A stretch of 64,000 nt of DNA, from positions 66,799-130,798 of the forward strand of contig JBDSZL010000004.1 in assembly GCA_039925145.1 (NCBI GenBank), in the 5' to 3' direction. How positions within the stretch are numbered: the first letter of the stretch is position 1; each line of letters opens with the position of its first letter. The position numbers and the translations under genes were made by a program. Positions 58,965 through 64,000 of this stretch are shown one piece after another. Below the pieces are notes generated by a model. It saw nothing but the letters and a program-made list of their open reading frames with translations. It did no database searches and had not been told where the DNA came from. The stretch is from JBDSZL01 sp039925145 (GTDB lineage: Bacteria; Acidobacteriota; Vicinamibacteria; Vicinamibacterales; SCN-69-37).

Positions 58965-59004
58965 GCGACGCGAGGTGTGTGCGGCGCCCGCGATGCCGCC
59001 GACG

Positions 59005-60180
59005 CTATCGGGGGGCGGGCACCAGCCGGGCCATCAGCACGCCCTTGATCGAGGCAATCTGCTGAACGAGGGTGTCGGACACCGGCGCGTCGAGGTCGAC
59101 CACGGTGTAGGCCAGTTCGCCCTTCGACGAGTTCACCATGTCGTGAATGTTCAGGCCGGCCTGGCCGAAGGCCTCTGAAATCTGCCCCAGCATGTTCGGC
59201 ACGTTCGCGTTGGCGCAGACGAACCGGTGCGCCGTGCGGCGCGGCACGACGACCTCGGGGAAATTGACCGCGTTCTTGACGTTGCCATTCTCGAGGAAGT
59301 CGCGAACCTGGTCGGCGACCATGATCGCGCAGTTGTCCTCGGCTTCGGCGGTTGACGCGCCGAGATGGGGCAACGTGACGCAGCGGCGATGGTTCTTGGT
59401 GAGGTTGGTGGGGAAGTCGCTGATGTACCCGTGCACGTGACCGCTGTCGATGGCGTCGATCACCGCCTGGTCGTTGACAATCCCTTCGCGTGCGAAGTTC
59501 AGGATGACCACGCCCTTCTTCATGCTCGCCAGACGGTCGGCATTGACGAGATTACGGGTCGCGTCCATGAGTGGCACGTGCACGGTGAGGAAGTCTGCGT
59601 CGCGGAAAATCTCGTCCATGGACCGCGCGCGGCGGACTGACGACGACAGCTGCCACGCACCCTCGACCGTCAGGCCAGGGTCGATGCCGATCACGTCCAT
59701 GCCCAGTGCCACGGCCGTGTTGGCCACGAGACGGCCGATGGCGCCCAGCCCGATCACCCCAAGCGTCCGGCCAGGCAGCTCGAAGCCAGCGAAGTTCTTC
59801 TTGCCGGCCTCGACGGCCTTGCTGAGCTCTTCGTCGGATCCTTCGAGATTGCGCGCGAAGTCCCAGGCCTCGCAGATCTGCCGGCACGCCAGGATCAGGC
59901 CGCCAATGACGAGCTCCTTCACCGCGTTCGAGTTCGCGCCTGGCGCGTTGAACACCGGGATGCCCTTGGCGCTCATCTTCGCCACCGGGATGTTGTTGAC
60001 GCCCGCACCTGCGCGGCCGACCGCCTTGAGCGTCTCGGGGATCTCGACTGCGTGCATGTTGGCAGACCGCACGAGGATGGCGTCTGGCTGCTTGGCGTCG
60101 TTCGCGATGGCGTAGTGATCGGCGGGTAGTCGCGACAGCCCGATCTTCGCGATGTTGTTGAGCGTCAGTACTTTGAACAC
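59005..60180 (-). CDS. serA: D-3-phosphoglycerate dehydrogenase-type protein with ACT domain
   Basis: 391 aa. D-2-hydroxyacid dehydrogenase fold: GRAGAGVNNIPVAKMSAKGIPVFNAPGANSNAVKELVIGG, the NAD motif GVIGLGAIGRLVA, and NFAREGIVND with His in PHLGASTAEAEDNCA. The last 80 residues are an ACT domain (NVPNMLGQISEAFGQAGLNIHDMVNSSKGELAYTVVDLDAPV), usually a serine-sensing module. It oxidises 3-phosphoglycerate, the first step of serine synthesis. It follows ilvC by 25 bp on the same strand. Confidence 0.9.
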   Translation of the reverse strand: MFKVLTLNNIAKIGLSRLPADHYAIANDAKQPDAILVRSANMHAVEIPETLKAVGRAGAGVNNIPVAKMSAKGIPVFNAPGANSNAVKELVIGGLILACRQICEAWDFARNLEGSDEELSKAVEAGKKNFAGFELPGRTLGVIGLGAIGRLVANTAVALGMDVIGIDPGLTVEGAWQLSSSVRRARSMDEIFRDADFLTVHVPLMDATRNLVNADRLASMKKGVVILNFAREGIVNDQAVIDAIDSGHVHGYISDFPTNLTKNHRRCVTLPHLGASTAEAEDNCAIMVADQVRDFLENGNVKNAVNFPEVVVPRRTAHRFVCANANVPNMLGQISEAFGQAGLNIHDMVNSSKGELAYTVVDLDAPVSDTLVQQIASIKGVLMARLVPAPR

Positions 60181-60205
60181 GAGATGATCTCCCCTTCGGC
60201 GGTCG

Positions 60206-61261
60206 CTACTTCTTGCCCGTTGGCGCCGCGGCGGCCGGGGCGCTGTGCGCGGTCTGATCGGGCGCGGTGATGGGATTGACGAACGGCATCATCGCGCGCA
60301 GCTTGGCGCCCACCTCTTCGAGGATCTGGCTGCGCTCGCCGACGCGGGTCGCGTTGAACCAGGGGCGGCCGGCTTCGTGCTCGGCGATCCATTTGCGGGC
60401 GAACTCGCCCTCCTGAATTTCCTTGAGCAGCTGGCGCATCGAGTTGCGGACCTCGTCGGTGACAATCCGGGGGCCGGCGGTGTAGTCGCCGTACTCGGCG
60501 GTGTCGCTCACCGAGTAGCGCATGTAGTTCAGCCCGCCGCGGTACATCAGGTCGACGATCAGCTTGAGCTCGTGGAGACACTCGAAGTACGCGACCTCGG
60601 GCTGGTATCCCGCCTCCACGAGGATGTCGAAGCCAGCCTTGACGAGGGCGCTCGTGCCGCCACAGAGAATGGCCTGCTCGCCGAACAGGTCGGTCTCGGT
60701 CTCTTCGGTAAAGGTCGTCTCGACGATTCCCGCGCGGCCCACGCCGATTGCGCTGCCATACGACAGGGCCAAGGCCTTCGCGTGTCCTGTGGCGTCCTGG
60801 TGCACCGCGATGAGTGCAGGCGTGCCGCCGCCCTCGACGTACAGCTCGCGCACCCGGTGCCCGGGCGATTTGGGCGCGATCATCGTGACGTCGATGTCGG
60901 GCGGGGGCGTGATCGTTCCAAACCGGATGTTGAACCCGTGGGCGAGCATGAGCATCTTGCCCGCGGTGAGATGGGGCGCAATCGCTTCCTTGTAGAGCGA
61001 TGCCGCTGTGGTGTCCGGCACGAGCACCATGATCACGTCTGCCCATGCCGAGGCGTCGGCTGGTGACATCACGGTGAGCCCTTCCTGCTCCGCGGCGGCG
61101 CGCGATCGGCTGCCCTCGTGCAGGCCCACGCGCACGTTGACGCCGCTGTCGCGCAGGTTGAGCGAGTGGGCGTGACCCTGCGAGCCGTAGCCCAGGACGG
61201 CCACCTTCTTTGCGCGGATCAGGGATAGGTCAGCATCGCGGTCGTAGTAAATCGTGGCCAT
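60206..61261 (-). CDS. ilvC: Ketol-acid reductoisomerase
   Basis: 351 aa from ATG 61261 (GAGGAG upstream). Features are the Rossmann motif GYGSQGHAHSLNLRDSGVNVRVG, APKSPGHRVRELY, the conserved Glu/Asp ligands (EETETDLFGEQAILCGG), and EVAYFECLHELKLIVDLMYRGGL. It is a class I enzyme with a Pro/Ala-rich extension of about 20 residues at the end. It converts acetolactate to dihydroxy-isovalerate in branched-chain amino-acid synthesis. Probably the first gene of a short operon with serA. Confidence 0.96.
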   Translation of the reverse strand: MATIYYDRDADLSLIRAKKVAVLGYGSQGHAHSLNLRDSGVNVRVGLHEGSRSRAAAEQEGLTVMSPADASAWADVIMVLVPDTTAASLYKEAIAPHLTAGKMLMLAHGFNIRFGTITPPPDIDVTMIAPKSPGHRVRELYVEGGGTPALIAVHQDATGHAKALALSYGSAIGVGRAGIVETTFTEETETDLFGEQAILCGGTSALVKAGFDILVEAGYQPEVAYFECLHELKLIVDLMYRGGLNYMRYSVSDTAEYGDYTAGPRIVTDEVRNSMRQLLKEIQEGEFARKWIAEHEAGRPWFNATRVGERSQILEEVGAKLRAMMPFVNPITAPDQTAHSAPAAAAPTGKK

Positions 61262-61532
61262 GGACTCCTCGGGGCGGTCTAGAGAACCGAATACAAGCAG
61301 ATGATTTTACATCGGAAGATGCCCTGCGCCTACCCGGCCCGGATGGCCGCAGATCCCGCGGTTCGGCTGAAGGGGCAGCCGAAGTGCAGACCGATTGACC
61401 AGCCACAATCAGTCGTGCTTGAATCGGCCGACTCGCACATTGCGACGACATCCGTCGCCGGCGAGCCTCTGCGGTGTCGCGCGGAAGCGTGGACGCACAG
61501 AGCATTGTCGGCGCCGCCGGAGGGACATCGTC

Positions 61533-61904
61533 ATGAGTAACAACGCCGTTGGCTGGTTCGAGATTTACGTCCAGGACGTGACGCGCTCGAAAGCGTTCTA
61601 CGAAGGGGTCTTCCAGGTCTCGCTCCAGAAGCTGAACAGCGCCGAGATCGAGATGTGGGCATTCCCCATGAACATGGAAGGCACCGGTGCGGCCGGGTCG
61701 CTGGTACGAATGCCCGGGCTCGCGTCAGGTGGAAACAGCACGATTGTCTATTTCTCGTGCCGCGATTGCGCCGTCGAGGAATCACGGGTGGCTACGCACG
61801 GCGGGCGCGTGGATCGCCCCAAGATGTCGATTGGAGAGTACGGTTTCATCAGCCTGGTGTACGACACCGAAGGCAACATGATCGGGTTACATTCGACGCA
61901 GTAG
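61533..61904 (+). CDS. VOC-family (glyoxalase/bleomycin-resistance-like) protein
   Basis: 123 aa from ATG 61533 with GGAGGG upstream. One VOC module pair: VGWFEIYVQDVTRSKAFYEGVFQV and IVYFSCRDCAVEESRVATHGGRVDRPKMSIGEYGFISLVYDTEGNMIGLHS. The typical metal-binding positions are only partly conserved, so a binding role is as likely as catalysis. The 270 bp upstream, shared with ilvC, hold no other gene. Confidence 0.88.
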   Translation: MSNNAVGWFEIYVQDVTRSKAFYEGVFQVSLQKLNSAEIEMWAFPMNMEGTGAAGSLVRMPGLASGGNSTIVYFSCRDCAVEESRVATHGGRVDRPKMSIGEYGFISLVYDTEGNMIGLHSTQ

Positions 61905-61934
61905 CACCGCTCGAAGCTCTTACCCGGGGACCGG

Positions 61935-62528
61935 TCACGCGTCAGTGCGTGGCCGGCCTCCAGCTGCGGCGGTCAGCACCGCGAGCAGCGTGTCGAGATC
62001 CCACGGGTCGTCGTGGCGGACGCCATTGATGAAGAACGTCGGCGTGCCGTTGACGCCGCTCCGAATCCCACTCATGAAATCCTGACGGACGCGGGACGCG
62101 TGCACGTGATCGATCAACTCGCGCTGAAGGCGCGACTCGTCGATGCCAATCTGGCCCGCGTACTCGGCCAGTTGACGATCGCCGAGCGCCTGCTGGTGTT
62201 CGAACAGCGCGTCGTGCATCTCCCAGAAATGTCCCTGGCTCGACGCGGCCTCGGATGCCTCGGCGGCATGCTGCGCGTGCCGGTGCATCTCACCGAGCGG
62301 GAAGTGCCGGAAGACGAAACGCAGCTGTTCGCCAAGTCGCCGCTGGATCTCCTGGATGACGGGATGCGCCCGGCCGCAGTGCGGACACTCGAAGTCGCCG
62401 TACTCCACGAGCGTCACAGACGCGTCGCCCGGGCCCTGTGCATGATCGCGCTCCGTGACGGCCACCGTCAGGCGGGCAACGCGATCAGCCGGCTCGGCTT
62501 CGGACTCAGGGCGGCGATGGTCAGCCAT
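61935..62528 (-). CDS. DsbA-like thioredoxin-fold protein
   Basis: 197 aa. It has a CPHC active site (GDFECPHCGRAHPVIQEI) and the cis-Pro loop (VNGTPTFFINGVRHD), as in DsbA/NhaA-associated thioredoxin proteins. No signal peptide is visible; the N-terminus is acidic and polar, so it may be cytoplasmic. It would act as a disulphide oxidoreductase. The start overlaps the peroxiredoxin stop by 8 bp, so the two are coupled. Confidence 0.9.
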   Translation of the reverse strand: MADHRRPESEAEPADRVARLTVAVTERDHAQGPGDASVTLVEYGDFECPHCGRAHPVIQEIQRRLGEQLRFVFRHFPLGEMHRHAQHAAEASEAASSQGHFWEMHDALFEHQQALGDRQLAEYAGQIGIDESRLQRELIDHVHASRVRQDFMSGIRSGVNGTPTFFINGVRHDDPWDLDTLLAVLTAAAGGRPRTDA

Positions 62529-63036
62529 GCTGGCTCTCCTGAGGCAGGGATTCGAGCGCGCGCAGGATGCCCTCGGCGCCAGGGTTGATGCCGATGGGCG
62601 ACACGTGGCTCCAGCGGATAATCCCGTCCGCGTCGATGACGAACAACGCGCGTTCGCTGATGCCGTCCTGTTCGCGGTACACGCCGTAAAGCCGTGCTAC
62701 CTGTCCCTTGGGCTCGAAGTCCGAAAGCAGGGGGAAATGCAGGTGCCGCTCGTGGGCGAAGGCGACGTGGCACCACGAGCCGTCCACGGACACGCCGAGC
62801 AGCTCGGCATTGAACTTCTGGAACTCGCTCACGGTCTCGTTATACAGCGCCATCTGGTCGCCGCAGACGGGGCTCCAGTCCGCCGGGTAGAAGGCGAGGA
62901 TCACCGGCCGGCCGCGAAAGTCGCTGAGTGACACCAGTTGGTCCGGTGTGGTGTGCAACGAGAAGTCAGGCGCCTGTGTGCCCGCAGCCAGCGCGCCATG
63001 TGGCGTCGTGTCCGCGGCCGTTGACGGAATGCTCAC
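62521..63036 (-). CDS. Peroxiredoxin (AhpC/TSA family)
   Basis: 171 aa. The peroxidatic Cys is in YPADWSPVCGDQ (PxxxSxxC). A second Cys (GSWCHVAFAHERHLHFPLLSDF) may act in resolution. FRGRPVILAFYPADW and RALFVIDADGIIRWSHVS complete the fold. It reduces peroxides and then needs a thiol partner; the coupled DsbA-like protein is a candidate. Confidence 0.92.
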   Translation of the reverse strand: MSIPSTAADTTPHGALAAGTQAPDFSLHTTPDQLVSLSDFRGRPVILAFYPADWSPVCGDQMALYNETVSEFQKFNAELLGVSVDGSWCHVAFAHERHLHFPLLSDFEPKGQVARLYGVYREQDGISERALFVIDADGIIRWSHVSPIGINPGAEGILRALESLPQESQHG

Positions 63037-63125
63037 GAATCCTCCCCCCCACGTCGCAGCTCGAGGACTCGACGTGGCCTCTGGATCGTAGCATCGACAG
63101 TGAGCGGGAGACCCGCGGCGCCAGC

Positions 63126-63680
63126 TCAGACCGAGAACGAGACGCCGGCATCGACCGGCTCGTCGGCATCGGTGCGTGGCTCAGATTCAAGCGACGTGCG
63201 GCTCGACTTGCCGCGCGACATTGCCAGACAGCCCGTCTTGGCGACCTCCATGAGTCCGAACGGGCGCAGCACCTCGAGCAGGCCGTCGATCTTCTCGTCG
63301 GTGCCCGTGATCTCAATCATCAGCGAGTCCGGCGCGACGTCCACCACGCGCGCGCGGAACACGTCGGCGAGCTGCAGGATCTGTGTACGCGACTCGGCGG
63401 TGGCCGCGACCTTGATCAGGGCGAGAAACCGGTACACCGCCGGCACGGTGCTGACGTTCTCGACCCGCAGCACGTGCACGAGCTTGTAGAGGTTGGCTTC
63501 GATACGGGCCGCGGCCTCCGGATCGGCATCGACCACGAGCGTCATCCGCGAGATGCCCGGCGTCGCCGCATGGCCAACCGTCAGCGACTCGATGTTGTAG
63601 TTGCGGCGCCGCACGAGCGACGACACGCGATTGAGCACTCCCGGCTTGTCGGCTACGTGTACGACGTAAGTAATCAGCAT
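63126..63680 (-). CDS. ilvN: Acetolactate synthase small (regulatory) subunit
   Basis: 184 aa from ATG 63680 (MLITYVVHVADKPGVLNRVSSLVRRRNYNIESLTVG), with GGAGAG about 10 bases upstream. ACT domain with the valine site region; the second half (RTQILQLADVFRARVVDVAPDSLMIEITGTDEKIDGLLEVLRPFGLMEVAKTGCLAMSRG) is the ALS_ss_C domain. It controls the large subunit, IlvB, which is expected just upstream beyond the window edge. It lies 89 bp upstream of the peroxiredoxin gene. Confidence 0.94.
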   Translation of the reverse strand: MLITYVVHVADKPGVLNRVSSLVRRRNYNIESLTVGHAATPGISRMTLVVDADPEAAARIEANLYKLVHVLRVENVSTVPAVYRFLALIKVAATAESRTQILQLADVFRARVVDVAPDSLMIEITGTDEKIDGLLEVLRPFGLMEVAKTGCLAMSRGKSSRTSLESEPRTDADEPVDAGVSFSV

Positions 63681-63704
63681 CGAAGGACTCTCCAATTATT
63701 AGTT

Positions 63705-63730
63705 GCGAATGGGGCCCCACCCCCATTCGC
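63705..63730. promoter_or_regulatory. Hairpin upstream of ilvN
   Basis: A perfect 10-bp inverted repeat (GCGAATGGGG / CCCCATTCGC, 6-base loop) lies 25 bp upstream of the ilvN start. It lacks a T tract on the ilvN strand. Possible mRNA processing or attenuator stem. Confidence 0.5.
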
Positions 63731-63732
63731 GA

Positions 63733-64000
63733 AGACGCTGCGGCGCCTCGCTCCGCTCGGGCCTTGCGACGTCACCAGGGGCCCAGTCAGACACTTGGCT
63801 CAGACGCTGCGGCGCCTCGCTTCGCTCGGGCCTTGCGACATCACCAAGGGGCCCAGTCAGACACTTGGCTCAGACGCTGCGGCGCCTCGCTTCGCTCGCG
63901 CCTCGGCGACATCACCAAGGGGCCCAGTCAGACACTTGGCTCAGACGCTGCGGCGCCTCGCTTCGCTCGCGCCTCGGCGACATCACCAAGGGGTCCAGTC
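63733..64000. repeat. Tandem repeat, 69-71 bp unit, about 3.8 copies, running off the window
   Basis: The start AGACGCTGCGGCGCCTCGC recurs at 63733, 63802, 63872 and 63943. Spacings are 69, 70 and 71 bp with small changes between units; each unit includes GGCGCC and CAGTCAGACACTTGGCTC. No spacer-type variation, so it is not a CRISPR array. It sits between ilvN and the probable ilvB off-window. Confidence 0.95.

Noticed and set aside
63733..64000. CRISPR array
   Set aside because: Units are tandem and nearly identical over the full length; there are no unique spacers.

Overview
The window is GC-rich, densely coding bacterial chromosome. The gene content points to Acidobacteriota, probably class Vicinamibacteria. 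The clues are two PadR plus ADOP-type (MacB/FtsX-like) permease pairs, a cytochrome c plus PQQ-dehydrogenase pair with Gly-rich inserts, a UPF0182 protein, a PEP-CTERM protein, and many ATGA start/stop overlaps. This placement is inferred from gene families only; there is no rRNA in the window. I found no tRNA, rRNA, CRISPR array, prophage or transposase.

Layout. 1-4.1 kb: the end of a PEGA-domain protein coupled to a TonB-C-like protein, facing a DUF4412-like secreted protein coupled to a B12-binding radical SAM enzyme. 4.4-7.8 kb: full-length pyruvate carboxylase. 7.9-13.9 kb: small secreted and membrane proteins, a cytochrome c to PQQ-dehydrogenase operon with a clear terminator, an SDR, and a SnoaL-SpoIIE phosphatase. 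14-21 kb: a Na+/H+ antiporter and a complete oligopeptide/dipeptide ABC operon (binding protein, two permeases, two ATPases). 21-27.8 kb: a candidate structured RNA, a membrane-anchored MutS-like ATPase, an internally deleted trehalose-synthase (TreY) relic, a hybrid histidine kinase and a DACNV-like sensor protein.

27.8-40 kb is the most accessory-like part. It holds a nested palindrome, a PEP-CTERM protein, an alpha/beta hydrolase and two PadR-ADOP pairs. The second pair is inverted and lies between 168-bp direct repeats copied from the end of the first ADOP gene. Small GNAT and cupin genes follow, each preceded by a related 34-bp palindromic repeat, then an Ig-like plus putative lysozyme-like protein. 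40-53.8 kb is core-like: a Kef-type antiporter, a LolA-like and Omp85 pair, arginine decarboxylase, a family-2 glycosyltransferase, and the proteostasis run UPF0182-ClpS-ClpA-GrpE.

54-59 kb is an aldarate/hexuronate catabolic locus: a HpaI/GarL-type aldolase divergent from a UxuA-like protein, an MFS sugar-acid transporter and glucarate dehydratase. These would take up glucarate, dehydrate it and cleave it to pyruvate plus tartronate semialdehyde. 59-64 kb carries amino-acid biosynthesis (SerA-type dehydrogenase, IlvC, IlvN) around a peroxiredoxin/DsbA-like pair and a VOC protein. The window ends inside a 69-71 bp tandem repeat upstream of ilvN.
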